A stretch of 64,000 bases of DNA. Source: Rhyacophila brunnea (taxonomy: Eukaryota; Arthropoda; Insecta; Trichoptera; Rhyacophilidae). The translations under genes and the position numbers were made by a program. The stretch covers positions 1 to 64,000 of the forward strand of contig JAGYXB010000962.1 of assembly GCA_022495005.1 (NCBI GenBank), written 5' to 3'. Shown piece by piece: positions 1 through 13,800 of the stretch (its first letter is position 1; every line of letters starts with the position of its first letter). The notes under the pieces were generated by a model, which saw only the letters and a program-made list of their open reading frames with translations, searched no databases and had not been told where the DNA came from.

Positions 1-217
1 ATAGGATCATAATAATATGGGCCTCCACAGAGTAGAGTTTGTATTAACAGATTTTGTTTTTTTTTACGAGAAATGGATGTCAGCCACTTGCTCAACCTAT
101 TAGGTCCATACCCTGACAGACACAAATTGAAAAACAATATATGTACTTGCCAGACCCAGGATTCGAACCTGGGACTCACTGCCTTATAGTCCAACGCTTA
201 TGCCGCGCGGCAACCAC
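1..217 (-). mobile_element. tRNA-derived SINE family 1, copy a (cut by window edge)
   Basis: On the - strand it shows the A-box-like GCCGCGCGGC and a perfect B box GGTTCGAATCC, then the body shared with four other copies (ACCTAATAGGTTGAGCAAGT, CATTTCTCGTAAAAA, GGAGGCCCATAT). The 3' tail is outside the window. Confidence 0.85.
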
Positions 218-520
218 AAAATACATAGTGCCAACCGCTAAGAAAACACGCGATTTTGACATGATTCGAAAATGTGTAGGCATGCAAAAAAATGAGTCAT
301 GCAGGTGTCGATGCAGTGCAATACGACATGAGGTGACCTCATTGTTGTTCTGGTGAATTCGGAATTTTTTTTAACTGACAAGGTTCGTTTAAAGGTTCAA
401 TATATTGTGCTACGGGATTGGAGCATCAGTCTTATAACATTTTAAATACCAATAAAAACGACATTACACACTTTTCCCATAGCGGCAGCTTACTGTGACG
501 TCACGTGATAGTACACGATA
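218..520 (+). repeat. Dispersed repeat, copy 1 (inverted relative at 30.3 kb)
   Basis: Abuts SINE 1a. It shares, inverted, GTGACGTCACGTGATAGTAC, GAGGTGACCTCATTG/CAATGAGGTCACC and GCCAACCGCTAA with 30313-30618. Confidence 0.75.
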
Positions 521-1588
521 TGCGCCATAATATATATCGCACTTTTAGAGGTGCTGAATATGAATAAATTCACTTGAAAGTATAATATATGAGATCGTAA
601 ATAAATGTCTACATAACTGTTTTTAACATTCTGTAAATGAGGTCTCCTTTTAAAATAATCTTTTACAAATATTTCATGAAAAAATATTGATAAGTATATA
701 TGTTTAACTGCACCGGGCACGAAACCACCCCCAAACGAATCGGGACTATATTGCGACAATTGTCACAGTGAATTATTTAATCAAGACACGCTACGTCATA
801 AAATTTAAACTATCGCTTGCTATGAAAATAATAATGCATCTTATATGCTAGCTCGTGTTTCAAGTATAAATAATAGGTATGGTGATTTGAAAACAGTTGT
901 ATTTCTTTCTATAGACTCCAACCACCCCAGTTTAGGTTTCTTGACTTATTTTTTCTTTTGGTCTGCTGGAGAGGATCGTTATTTTTGATAGGGGTGAAAT
1001 TGGTAGTAAGTTCTTAATTTTGTTTTTATATTGGCTGTCACAAAAATGAAATCGCGGCTCGCACACTGGATTAAAGTATTTATTTACATAACCTACATAC
1101 GCTTTCTCGGTATTTTATGTCAATTCAATATATTGCGCTGCCTTTATAAAATTAACGAGGAAAGCCTCTTTCCACAGAGTTATATAGTTAAAATGTATAC
1201 TCAAACGACTGCTTTGAAACGGTAATAATATGTGAGATGCACGAACTGTCAAATCTAAATCAAATTTACTTATAGATTATCCAATCCTATGATTTTTAGT
1301 ATTTTGACAATGTCTTCATATTTAATCATGTACTTAATTAACTAATTGGGTGAATCTGAAATTTTAGTGGAACTATTTACTTACTGGCTTTCAGTTATGA
1401 AAGGTTTTATACAAGTTTTACATAATTTTTCAACAACATAATAATACCAAAGTATAGTATTATTGACTGCTTATCTACTCATTGCGACGGATTATCTTTT
1501 TATATGCACTGAAAATTGGTAAATAAATTTGATAGCAATAGTGTGAAGTTCTCTTCAAATGAACTAGGAATACTAAGTCACTTTTAGC
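521..1588. other. AT-rich sequence, nothing recognised
   Basis: No coherent coding sequence; the short open frames have no domain, biased composition or splice context. Confidence 0.6.
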
Positions 1589-1968
1589 CAGTGACGTCCC
1601 TAGGCGAAGTGCCACCCTTAGGCAGACTTAAAATACCACCCCCATTCACTTTTAGATTAAATTCTATGAAAATTTGTTAGGTTACCTATCTACCTATTCA
1701 TTTTCTCCAACAAAAAAATACATACACATCATCCACTGGTGATAAGAGCATATCCACAAAACCTACTCTCAAACATCCCTTAAGTACATGAAGGTCTGAG
1801 GAGCTGACAGGTTTGGAGGCCCCCTGGGACCATTTTATTGACATTAAAAGAAAAAAATAGTATAGGTTGCGAGAATTTTTATGGCATCTTAGAAACCCGC
1901 CAAAGGTTGTAATATTCGTATTCGTTCTAAGTATGGCGTGGCTTGCCTACGCCCACGGAACGTCACTG
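1589..1968. mobile_element. hAT-type MITE, CAGTGACGTCCCTAG family, copy 1
   Basis: Starts CAGTGACGTCCCTAGG and ends ACGGAACGTCACTG. The flanking 8-mers CTTTTAGC and CTTGTCGC match at 6 of 8, consistent with an old duplication. It shares GCCACCC and GCCTAC motifs with 34408-34802. Confidence 0.72.
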
Positions 1969-2589
1969 CTTGTCGCTAACTTAATCAGTAAACAAGGGAT
2001 CCTTTTTTGTTTAAATTTCCTATATTTTATTCAACATCTTTGGTAATACGTGATCTCAAATATATGAATTAGTTGACTTTAAATTTGTAGCCATTGATAG
2101 TGAGTGGTGTGCTTAATACGGCCTCAATCATTTTTCAAAATCTTTTACTCTTAACTATAGAAATTGCATTGATTGATTTTTTACTCATAATTTCAGTATA
2201 TATAAAACCATATTAACTCCAATTCAATCAACAAAGTGAGGTGAATGTATTTGTATGTAACTACATCGAGTTTAAAGTAATACACGGTTTGAAATCATGC
2301 AATGTTTATTGAATAACGCATGGGAGCTTTCGAAATGCCGATATTAAATGAATTATGGAATTGCATCGTTAACCCTTCAGGCTAGGGTGATGGTTTATGC
2401 GCCGATTGGATCAGCTATTGCCATGTCTTCTGAGACTGTATTAATTTAACCCTGTGAACAGATACTTACCCCAACTACTTATGGTACTAAAAACCTTTCG
2501 CATTTTATGTTATATAAAAGCGGAGACCATATATTACATTTAACAAATATTAATCTATGCATCCAAGTAGGTATATAAAAGTAATATAA

Positions 2590-2820
2590 ACATATCTGAT
2601 CATCATCAGACGGGGTCGATCCACTCCCCTCGTGCCACGTACATACACCGAACTTGATGAGTTCGTCTATCCAACGAGTTTTAGGGCATCGCTGTGGGCT
2701 TGAGTACCACTGCATGACGGCATTTATCCATCGGTTATCCACTCGCCGAGCGACATGTCCGGCCCATTGCCATATTATCTGTTTAACAACCTCTATCACA
2801 TCGCGTACTCGTGTCTGTTT
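2590..2820 (-). mobile_element. LINE C-terminal fragment
   Basis: On the - strand IIWQWAGHVARRVDNRWINA, then CPKTRWIDELIKFG. W-WAGHVAR--DNRW followed by RWIDE is the usual C-terminus of RTE/Jockey-like insect LINEs. Confidence 0.85.
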
Positions 2821-3099
2821 CCTTATCTATTAGTTTCTTTTGTGATCTTACCGCGTAATACCCAACATGCATCTCTCTAATTTTTTGGTTTTTCTTACAT
2901 TAAGAGTCCATGTTATACACGCATATATGAACGATAGTAGCACACATTGGTTGAACACCTTACGCTTAAGACGAATACCTAGATATATTATATAGTAAGA
3001 AGGTGTGTTTGTTTGTTTGCTCCTTCCAATTTTAGATTACATAAATTCACATATTACGATACCGTTTCCATTATTGGTAGTATTGACCTGTGTGTCCCT

Positions 3100-3345
3100 G
3101 ATAAACTATCTTAGAAATCGGGAGCATCAGTTGTTTGTTCTACCATGGTGCAGAACTAACCGGCCATTGGTAATGCCAATTGGGAGGTCAATAACTCTGT
3201 CCAACCAAATCACTTCGGATATTGACATATTCCACTTGCGCGAGATGAGTATTATAGATGGGTATTGTTTTATAAATCCTTAAAATAGCGACTGATTAGC
3301 TCATTCGGTGTACTTCCTTGTAACCAATTTATATTTTTTATTTTT
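3100..3345 (+). mobile_element. LINE 3' fragment, third family, copy 1
   Basis: Frame YLRNREHQLFVLPWCRTNRP, then RSITLSNQITSDIDIFHLRE resembles the C-terminal end of insect LINE polyproteins. It shares over 200 bp with 15962-16180. Confidence 0.72.
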
Positions 3346-4085
3346 ACATTTATCTACTGTTTAATAACTTACTACCGCTCCATTTCTTTTATATAATACT
3401 GTTTTAATAATATTTCTTTGTTTCTGTTTTGTTTGTAGTGAACATATTAAATTGACACAATCACTGCTAACATTTTAATTACCACATTTAAATAATACGT
3501 TAATGACTTTAACTACAATATGTAAAAATAAATAAAATTTGAAAATAATTACTGAAACTTCAGGCCTTTATGGTTAGTTTAGAATGGACGTCAGAAAGCT
3601 AAGAGTTGGGATTTTGGTACAGGATATTAAGACATAAATTATAATGTAAAGTAGACGGGTGGTTCCTAAAGATATAATTTATTCATTTTAAGAGTTTTTA
3701 AACCATGTTTGTGAGTGGAAAAGAAGGAGAAAGATCATTATTTAGTAGGTATACCTAATGGAATGAATTAAAATTTTCTACAATCAACAACGAGTCAAAA
3801 CTCGAAATATAACTCGCATATCCTTTTGAATATTCCAATATAATGACTCAATTTGCTGGTGTGAAATCTTTAGTAAAATAATTTTTGTATCTGTCCAAAT
3901 AAATATTATTAACTATTATGAGCAAAGACTACCAGATTATAATATATGTATTCTCTTTGATTTTAATCTGGAAGGGAGGGCCTCAATATAACTACTTGCC
4001 CTGGGCTTCGTCTTTTCTTTGAAAGCTCCTTTACTTCTATTTGGTTTGAGATATATTAATTATAAGTAAGTTTACCCAGTTTGCC
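3346..4085. other. AT-rich sequence, nothing recognised
   Basis: No gene, tRNA or clear repeat was seen before SINE 1b. Confidence 0.6.
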
Positions 4086-4324
4086 CACGGTGGCCGCGCG
4101 GCTTAAGCATTGGACTATAACTACGTGGGTCGCAGGTTCGAATCCTGGGTCTGGCAAGTACACATATTGTTTTTCAATTTGTGTGCGAGTCGGGGTATGG
4201 ACCTAATAGGTTGAGCAAGTGGCTGAAATCCATTTCTCGTAAAAAACAAAATCTGCTAATATAAACCTCTACTCTGTGGAGGCCCATATGATCCTATTAG
4301 GATCGGACATGGTCGAAAAAAAAA
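4086..4324 (+). mobile_element. tRNA-derived SINE family 1, copy b
   Basis: Nearly full length: A-box-like GGTGGCCGCGCGGC, B box GGTTCGAATCC, a tRNA-unrelated body, a palindromic tail motif GATCCTATTAGGATC, and an A-rich end. RNA polymerase III promoters of this type identify SINEs; mobilisation would need a partner LINE. Confidence 0.9.
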
Positions 4325-5055
4325 GTGTATATAGTAAGTTTGTAATATAATAGTGTCGTAAAGTTTTACCATACCTTAATCATTTACGAAAAAGGATCAC
4401 TATACCGGTCTGTGTTTCTATCAGAATTTAGTTGCAGGTTGCTATACAATTGTTCCGTTTCTTTATTATGGTCACAGAAAGGGTTTTAAATGTGAGAGCT
4501 TTTGCAATTGGTTGAGTTACGCAAGTATTACGTCACGCGCGCGAACTTTTGACTCGCGTACAAGTTCATTGACTATTTATTTATTTATTCTCTGTTTTGT
4601 TGCAGAATTAGTTCGTTGACTGTTTATTTTATTTACTGTATTTTTCGACATTTTAAAGATCAATTGACCGATACATGCAGCTGTTATTTAAACTGTCATT
4701 GAAAATAACACCAGATGGTATTATTATAAATACAATTACCCACTATTCAAGTTAATTGGTAAAACTGAGAAATCAAATAATTATTTTCACTTAATTAAGA
4801 TATAATATAATAAAATAAAGACAATTTATACAAAAAAAAATATTTTATTCACCCCGCACCTCACCCGGTCTTAATCAGGCGTGTAACAGTACCCTACGTT
4901 TGATGTGAAGCATCATTTTTAATGGGAATGGATCAGGAATCAGGACTAACTTTACATTACTTTAAATTAAGAGTTCCCACGGTAGAGAGGAGCACGTAGA
5001 AACAAAATTTAAATTTGTAATAAATCAGAAAAGCTAATATAAAACTGCCGAACAA

Positions 5056-5340
5056 TTTAGTTTAGGGATCTTCACGTTGGCAGTATGAGGCCACTAAATC
5101 TCTAAACTCAACAAAATTAGCCATTGTAGCGATCAGGTCGGACAATTCGGTGGGCCCAACAGCTGGTTGAACCAACATCAGCAGCTCTTCCCTTTCCATA
5201 CACATTTTAAAACATTCACAGAGGATGTGGTTTGCATCCTATATTTCTCAGCTACGTGGACATGTTGAATGGGTAACAAGATCAAGCTCATAGAGTCTGC
5301 CAGCGAAGCCACCATGACCACTCAAAAACTGACTTAATTA
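5056..5340 (-). mobile_element. LINE C-terminal fragment with Cys/His tail
   Basis: On the - strand SGHGGFAGRLYELDLVTHST, CP, then ANHILCECFKMCMEREELLM, closing REDP and a stop. TGHG...CP...HILxECP is the standard tail after the RNase H region of R1/I/Jockey-type LINEs. Confidence 0.8.
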
Positions 5341-5726
5341 AAGCGGTTATCTTCATTCGCTATTTGATAGTTGGAAAAAAATATATATGTGTGAAACATA
5401 TATGAGAAAATAAGACTCTCCACTCCACGCGATCATTTGCTTCTTTCAGAGTCGAGTGAAAGCTGATCCCAGTAAGCTTCTTCACTTAGTTGGTCCAGCA
5501 CGCTGATGCACCTCCTCTGCTTCACTTTTATTGGAAACTACACAAACTCTTAGATTAGTTTCTCCAGCTTATCTGGTCCTTGCCGAATAATATGTGCAAA
5601 AAACTGTAGAATGCGTTTCAGACTCCACGAAAATATGAAGAACACTACTGATTGGACTGGCGTAATTTTTGTGCAATTAAATTTCTCGATATTTTTTGCG
5701 ATAACTTTAAAGAGTTTTGTCCAATT

Positions 5727-5806
5727 TTACAACGTTTTTCTTAGCTCGTATTCTTATTTGTCCGGTGGTTCTTTGTCCGGTACAAATCTTGCAATCGATT
5801 TTTAAT
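5727..5806 (+). repeat. Terminal fragment of the foldback family
   Basis: About 80 bp with TTACAACGTTTTTCTTAGC through AATCTTGCAATCGATTTTTA, then unrelated sequence. A similar fragment is at 44760-44826. Confidence 0.7.
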
Positions 5807-5826
5807 TCTATTAATTATTCGAAATA

Positions 5827-5827
<1 letters not shown>

Positions 5828-5862
<35 letters not shown>
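5828..5862. repeat. (AT)n microsatellite
   Basis: About 17 uninterrupted AT dinucleotides, immediately after the foldback-family fragment. Confidence 0.95.
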
Positions 5863-5863
<1 letters not shown>

Positions 5864-6128
5864 GCCACATGCGTTATCTCAAATGTTGTTAATATTGGCG
5901 ACAAACTTTTATGATTTTTAATCAATGGTTTAACAATGTGTACGTACTTTCCATAATGCTTATGTGTTTACTGGGCTTACTGAATTTTACATAATATAAG
6001 AGAAAAAGTAGTTTAAAACTTAGGTTCTTATTTCACTAAAACCAAAAACACTGTTAGTAGGGCAGTATATACCAAGTGTTTTATTACCTTAATTTTGATT
6101 CATTAAAAAAACAAAAAGCAATAGTATT

Positions 6129-6575
6129 TACCACGTTTTTCTTAGCTCGTATTCTTGTTTGTCCGGTGGTTGTTTATCCAGTACAAATCTTGCAATCGAT
6201 TTTTAACTAACTTCCCGACTAGCTGGACATTTGAAACTTTTAGAAGATATCAGAACACGGTGCCAATACATTGTTAAAATACTTTTAGCTATCTTTAAGT
6301 AGAATTGAATTCATTTTAAGTTAATTATGTTTTGTATGAAAAGTTATTTTGGAAGAAATCCGTAATCCAATCCACTATTATTGGTTGCTAGGTGTCTGGG
6401 GTCCTAGCAACTAAATTAATAATATATACGTGCGTTACTATGGAAATCAATATGACATGTCAAGTACAATTTTTTTTGATCATTTAAGCTAGTCAAGTCA
6501 AGTTTATATGATTCAACAGAAAATTTAAAAACGTTGTATATAAAAAGTTCTTTTTATCGTGTAATTATTTATTTG
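6129..6575 (+). repeat. Solo arm of the foldback family
   Basis: Matches the arms of 44960-46690 from the CGTTTTTCTTAGCTCG end through CCCGACTAGCTGGACATT, the TATATACGTGCGTTACTATGG segment and the GTATATAAAAAGTTC end, without a second arm nearby. Confidence 0.75.
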
Positions 6576-7369
6576 TTTACGTACATTGTATCTTTGTTTG
6601 TACTAAACATTACACATTGCCTAAAGAAACAGGTAACAGGGCAACAATGTCAGGTGATAATTTAAACATGAGGCATAGGTGAAAGGCTACGAATCACGCC
6701 CTGATATAGAAAACAAACTTGAACCTTTCGCTTTCCATACTATAAAATACCTATGTGTAAAGGACGATGGAATCGGTATTATGTAGTAAATTATTTTAGT
6801 TGAAGTAGAAGGGTATAACAATAAATAAATACCATGGAAGCTTTGCAAAAAGATTAAACTACCTACAATAATAGAGGGAGTAACACAAACTTTAAGTATT
6901 AAATGGCTTGATAGTTTTATAGTATTGTTGAATTGGTAACAAATGACAATAGAAAATATACTTAATAATACTATATTGTATATATTGGCATCATTGTGTG
7001 CAGAAAAATAAAATGGCAACCTGCTTAGTCAAATTGTTTGATTTACCTACATACGTATCGTTATTTTTGCACACAAGGAATGAAAAAAATACTAAATATT
7101 TGGGTAAGTAGTTATAATATTACGTCATCTTCTTCTTGTGACCCGGATGATTTTACCGTCGAGCAACCTTAATAGCATACGTCCCTAGATTTTATTGATC
7201 TGTGCTTTCTTCCAAGGCCAGTATATTAAAATATTATCTAATTTCATCTCATAATCTACAAGTAGTTGAGTGATATTTTCATTGCATTCTCTTATAAAGT
7301 TAACTTTCTATGTCTAAAATGTTTCCTGCGGCGCAATGTTGTTTGATCAATAAGCATCATATATGGTTA
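6576..7369. other. Non-coding sequence upstream of exon 1
   Basis: AT-rich. A missing upstream exon of the ZP gene could lie here or further 5', but no ATG-led signal peptide with a fitting phase-2 donor could be recognised. Confidence 0.5.
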
Positions 7370-7735
7370 AGACGGTACTTCAGTGAAACGGTAAATAATT
7401 TTCAACTATAGGTGCGACGAAATTTTGGACTCGTTGGCAATCGGAGAGTGGACGTTGAGCTGTGAACACGTCAATTTGTTTCGTGATGGCGACGGGGGTA
7501 TTAATTCTTTAATCGGGTAAAGATGACTAAAAAACGTTACCCATTTACTTGAAAAAGAAAACATATCAATGAATATATTATTATTGTTACTAATAGAACA
7601 TTAAATGGACGCATTTTGGATTTATATGACAAATTATATTTCGTTCGGCACGCGTCATTTGCACAATCTGCGCATCGCCTAGCCACGATCTTTTTAGACC
7701 ATGCCTCAACTGAGGTATAAGCCTTAAGCATCTGG
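7370..7735 (+). repeat. Dispersed repeat with TACTTCAGT ends, copy 1
   Basis: GGTACTTCAGTGAAACGGTA to CATGCCTCAACTGAGGTATA, about 365 bp, ending 80 bp before exon 1. The direct relative at 55944-56305 keeps CGTTCGGCACGCGTCATTTG and AAGATGACTAAAAAAC. A short TIR TACTTCAGT is visible in copy 2. Confidence 0.78.
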
Positions 7736-7817
7736 GACTTATGTTGGTAAATTTAATGTTGACATGTCTGCACCTTTAGTCAAGTTTTTTTTTAATATGC
7801 TTTTGTTTTCTTTGCAG

Positions 7818-7866
7818 GTGGCGAGAGTGTTGGTCGTATATGTTCACAATTATTTTATTGACAAGG
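7818..7866 (+). CDS. ZP gene exon 1 of those visible (hydrophobic N-terminal stretch)
   Basis: A 49-nt exon behind a strong polypyrimidine tract and TTTGCAG acceptor, with a GTAAGT donor. The first base completes a codon begun upstream; the remaining 16 codons run straight into exon 2 in phase 0 and read WRECWSYMFTIILLTR. The run CWSYMFTIILL looks like the core of a signal peptide, which ZP proteins need for secretion. An ATG lies inside at 7840-7842 but would leave only about seven hydrophobic residues, so I infer that the true start is on an earlier exon. This is the least certain exon of the model. Confidence 0.62.
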
Positions 7867-10800
7867 GTAAGTGAAATTCTTAGTTATTTATTTAAAAAAA
7901 ATAGTAACCCTATTCTTTGAGCTTCATAATATATAAAGCTACAAAATATATAATTATATAATCTGAAAGCTTTACTAGATTATTTGTTAAAACATCTTTT
8001 ACTTTCGATATAATGTTTCTTTTCTTTTCTTTCTTATTTCATAAATATTATCTTCTTCTTAGTCGTTCCCTCATGAATTGGGATCGTGACTATTGTGTAA
8101 ATGCAATCATCTTCTGACCCTCCATCTCTCACGGTCTTCTGCTTCTCTCAATGCAGAGTGAAGATTGTCCCCAGTATGCTTCAGCACGCCGATGCCTTTC
8201 CTTTACTATCCAAAACGATCAGTCTCTCCAGGTTATCTGGTGTGCCCCGAATAAGACGTTTTGTCAAGAGATGTTTCTTTATCTGAAGTCACTGAATAAT
8301 TGACTGGTTCGTCCTGTGTAGGGAATCCAATCTCAAGCCAATTTTTTGATCCCGGGATTTCGGGATTACAATTTGACGATCCCGGGATTGGCATTTTTTC
8401 GTTAGTTAATATAAAATTTTTATATATATAAAAAACATTGATAAAATCGGTCAAAATTAATAAATAAATAATTTATACTATTTAAGACATTTATTGTTAA
8501 TATTGTGCACGTTCAATCTTCAACAATGGAGTAACAATGGAGAAAACAGTTCTATTTATTTATGAAAAGATAACAAATACAAATACAAGTTCAATTAAAA
8601 TAAAAAATAACATATTGTGTTGACAATGAATACTAGCTAACATGAAGTGTTAGTTTTTTTAGTTTTTTCTGATGGTGTTACGATCGCGTAAGGCAGCAAA
8701 AAGTGGTCATTTATTATCCGGTGATTCCCCCGTGATCAGTGGGTCTCCAGAATAGCATTTTCTGGTAGAAACGTCTTACTAAATGTTTCTTGGTTTATTT
8801 ATTCTATTTCTCAAATTCATTTCACGAAAGTGCGAAACATTGCTTTTTTCCCAATCTTTCTCATTTGAATTAATTTATGTGAAAAAATAAAATGAATTGG
8901 TAACACATGAGTAATAAATCAATCTTCATTCAAACTCAGTTTATTTATAATGTAGTTATATGTTATTAAAAGTATTTTTTCTGTTATATTTTCGTTTTTA
9001 CTTTATTCTCCATAAAAATTGATACAAAAAATCAATCCCGAAAGTTTCGGGATTATGTTTACCAATCCCGGGATTCATAGGTATCGAAAATAGTTCGGGA
9101 TCCCGGGATTGGAATCCATAGTCATGTGCTCTGTTCAATAAATACAAAGAATTCGACCAATTGTCTTTTGCTTTTTTTGCCCTCACGGTCTATAACGACG
9201 ACGTAGGTACAAAAATATGGAGAACACTTATTTATGCATTAGCATAATTTTCGTGACAATTGAATTTTTCAATCCTTCCATTCCAGACATTTCATAGCAT
9301 TTTTTATTGAATCTATGTATGCCTTCTTAAATATTATACAAGTTATTAAAATAATCCATTGCTTCTTTTACAGCCAACACTTAGTGATTTCATTTCACCT
9401 ATCGAGACATCTACGGATTTGACAATCGTAAGCGTGGCATCTTCTACGAGTGTAGCAAGAGAAATAATTCGGCCCCCTACGCGGGGCAGTGGTGCGAGGA
9501 TACCTGATGTGCTGCCTGGTGCAGATCTCTACGCTGATTCAGGGTCTGGGGATGCGGAGATACCACTTGGTGATGATGCCAAGGTATGTATTCGGATACA
9601 ATATAATTATAAATTTTAAAGAACATTAAGATAATTGAAAATGTAGCAGATTCTTTTATGCGCCTAGAGTATACAAATACAGTCAAAGTTTGCTATTTGA
9701 GACACTTTTTTAAAAATTATTAACATTTAAAGTTTCAAGTGTTTTCATTAATAAGTACGTATCAAAAAAATATTGTAACCTTACCAAAATTAGGTTTGAT
9801 ATAAATAAAAACGATTTCAAGTGGTATTTTTTATAAAAATCGATGTTTTTGAATAAATAATATATAATACAATTAGTTAAAAATGTTTTCAATACATTAG
9901 GGAAAATTTAATAAACTAAATTATATAATATGTAAGTATGTGGCCGCGCGGCATAAGCGTTGGACTACAAAGCCGTGGGTCCCAGGTTCGAATCCTGGGT
10001 CTGGCAAGTACACATATTGTTTTTCAATTTGTGTGTGTCAGGGTATGGACCTAATAGGTTGAGCAAGTGGCTGACATCCATTTCTCGTAAAAAAACAAAA
10101 TCTGTCAATGCAAACCTCCACTTTGTGGAGGCCCATATGATCCTATCAGGATCGGACATGGTCGAAAAAAAAAAAAAAAAAAAATGTAATAAATAATAAA
10201 GTGGGAACGATTTTTATTGTAAGTTTATCTTTGACTTTAAATAAAAAAAAATGTTTCCTTTTAATATTTTTAGATGCGTATTTGTTATTTAAAACACTTT
10301 AATATCTAAATTATTAAAAAAATGTCTCAAATTGCAAGCTTTTTATATTTTTTCCATTACGTGTGTTTGGAAAGAGTATTCACCTCACTAGCTTTCGAAT
10401 ATAATAGGGGGTTTAAAATATTTTTTTAATACACATGCATTTTGGTGCAAAGCAAAATCTACTTTAAATTACTACTAGTAATTTCTAAATTTAAATTATC
10501 TTCAGATATGCATAGGTTGAGTTGATAGGTTTTAACAATCATGTGAATGAAGTCTTCTTGCATTCTATACAGTGTGTGTAAATTCTTAATGACCTGAAAA
10601 CATATTTTATTTTACAGAATGAAACTCGAGAGGCTCTGACACAGGAAAGCTCCGAAGAAGAACCGGTAAGCAATAACATTATTATAACATTTTGTACTTT
10701 TAACCCATCCGAATACGTAATTTTAACTTGAATAGATTTACTTTCATCTTCGTCCGTATATAAACCGCCCGATTTGGTTTATTTTGACTAAGAAATATAT

Positions 10801-13800
10801 ATAAATGTAATCATCATCGTCGTCGTCAGCCGGGGTTGCTGTATTCCTCAGTGAAAAAGAATCTCCCCCAGCTCCCTATACTCGCTTGTTCTTTGCTACC
10901 ACGTAATCCACCGAAATTTATAAGTTATGCAGAGAGTTTTAGGGCATCCCTGTGGACATTTAGTGTCCCTTTGGTACCACTGTATTAATTGTCCAGCGGT
11001 TGTCCACTAGCCGAGTTACATAGCACACATAAATGTAATGTAGCTAGTAGTAAATATTTCATACTACATGTTACACTAATTTTAAATGATTATCTTACAG
11101 TTTTTATCTTGATTCAAACCAATAAAAGCCAATTACCAATATTACGCGAATCACTAAAAAAAAATATTTGGACATTTTGGAGACATCCTGAGTTCGGTTG
11201 GTAATTAAGATAATTACCTCTTATTGGTAACATGATTCAAGCCTCACAAGCCAAAATTAACGTAATTTGTCAAGTGCTTCAGTTGTATAGCAGTCCTCGT
11301 AGTCCAGTGCATAAGGCGATAACTTTTCATTTGGTAGCTTCTAGTTCGATCTCGGTGAGGTCAAAATATATTTATGGGAGTTTAATGTGATTATTTCTCT
11401 TCTATTACTAAATACACTACTGTTTCACTACACTACTGGGTAACATGGCCTAATGTTGTTAAAAATAATTTGCATACATACTGCTAGTTAATATCGTCAC
11501 AATTTTGTAGGACACGTGTGCTTCAATTGGTAACACACATTATCCGAATTTGTGAATGCGGATTCGAGTCCCGAACGGTGTCGTATATTTTATTAGTTTA
11601 CTTATTTTACTTTACTTATTTACTTACTGTTAGGTTACTTAGTTATTTCTGACGTGTTTTAAAATTATATATATATGGTTTCTTGTCTGAATAAGTCGAT
11701 ATTTGGTGGTTGCTCCGATGGATGGAGGAGCGAATTTTATTTGCAGCGTAAACAGTCGGTACAAGAGTATGTTACACTCTTAGACTATAGAAACATCTAG
11801 ACGCCACCCGTTGCATTGATAAATGAAGCCGCGTGCCTTGCGTTTGGTTTGTGGGCGAGCGAACGCATTCGTCTACAAATGTTCGAGATCATAGACCATT
11901 TCGCTAGTGCTCGCCCAAAGTGCTCGCACTAGACGCTCAGAATTAAAATATAGTTTTCTATTTTTTTACGTTATATAGTATTTTTAAGTGGTCAAAATGC
12001 AACCATTAGGTTAAAGATATCCATAATTTAAGTTATTTTAAAGAAACACTAGGTCACTTATATTAAAATATATAATAAAATACAAATAAATTATCACGAA
12101 CATGTATCAACTTACCTATGAAACGTAATACCATCTTCTTGCTTATCAGTACGGCTACCACATTTTAAGACAACACACAGAACCATATTTTCTACTTAAT
12201 TAACTAAAAATATTTACCATCGACTTTATGTTTAATACAAAAAATATCAATTTTAGCAACTCGAGCTCGCAAGTTATCGACGCTATGTGAAGCGTTTCGC
12301 CCCGATTTGATGGCGATACTTTTGGAAACTAGCTCACAGTATACCTTTTATCTTACTCTAGCGCGTGTCGCAGAGATTGTAAGGGTACCGAATACTTTTT
12401 CACTCGCACTCATGCATCGTTTTTGTTCAGGCCTTGGTTACACTAGTTATGTTACAATACTTATGATACTGTTACGAGTTCCGAGGCTCGGTAGAATGAG
12501 ATGCGGTGCGGAGCGATACAGAGACTGAGGTAATAACTTATATTCGAGTGATATGTCCAATGAAGCATGATTCACTATTTATTGACGTACTGACAATCAA
12601 AATAATATCTTGAAAAGAATATTTAGTAAATAATTATTATAATTGAGTCAACTAATCTATATGGAGTTTACGTCATTGGCATATGGCTGACTATGTGGAA
12701 AAATGGATATTGCGGAAATTATAATTGCAGTAAGCTATTTACTGAGTTTGCCAAATTGGACACCATGGGAAATGGATATTAAGGAATTTATAATTATTAT
12801 ATATAACTGGTAGAAAAGGTTAGTAATTCTTATGGTTTGAAAATGAGCCTCAAGAAAACAAAACTATTACTAGTATCAAAAGCAGCGACACCAGACACCA
12901 ACACAAATTTTGTCATTAACAGCGAACCAATCGTACGTGTGACCCATTATAAATATTTAGGTACATGGGTTAATGAAAAATGGGACCAGTCTCAGGAAAT
13001 AAAAACTAGAATTGAGATCGCAAGGAGCACCTTTCTCAAAATGAGACGCCTCCTTAGCAATCGAGATCTTAACCTAAGTCTGAGACTGCGTATGGTACGT
13101 TGTTATGTGCTCTGAATTATTTTCTATGGTATGGAAGTATGGACGCTAAACCAAGAGATGTCACGGAGACTTGAAGTTTTCGAGATGTGGCTGTATAGAC
13201 GCATCCTCAAAATTCCTTGGACTGACCGGGTGACAAATGTTGAAGTTCTCAATCGAATGGGGAAGGACCGAGAAGTTCTACGTAGTATCAAAACCAGGAA
13301 ACTACCCTCGGCCACATTATGAGAGGACAAAAATACAGCATTCCCCAACTTGTCATTCAAGGAAAGATCAATGGGAAGCGTAGCAGAGGACGGCGCTGCA
13401 TTTCGAACCTCCGTGATTGGTACGAGTGCAGCTCCACCGAACTGTTCCGTGTAACAGACGACAAAAATAAGATCGCCTTGATGGTGGCCGACCTCCGCTA
13501 GGGGATGGCACAATAAGAAGATAATTATTGCGGTTAGTTATTTAATATCGCCGATCAATATGCTGATATGTATTGAGTTTTTTATCCCCATGTATATACC
13601 TAAATAATAAAGTTATAAAACACTTATAACAGTCATAACATTAAATTTCCCCGTTTAAAATATGGCAATGTACTTTTTGAAATTATTCTAAGTACCCGGA
13701 TTACCTGTTCTGAAATTTTGCAACGCCAGTTCCCGCTGAAACAGTAATAAAAATATGTTTTTCGCAGTCGCAAATCATCACAATTACCTCACAGTTTACG

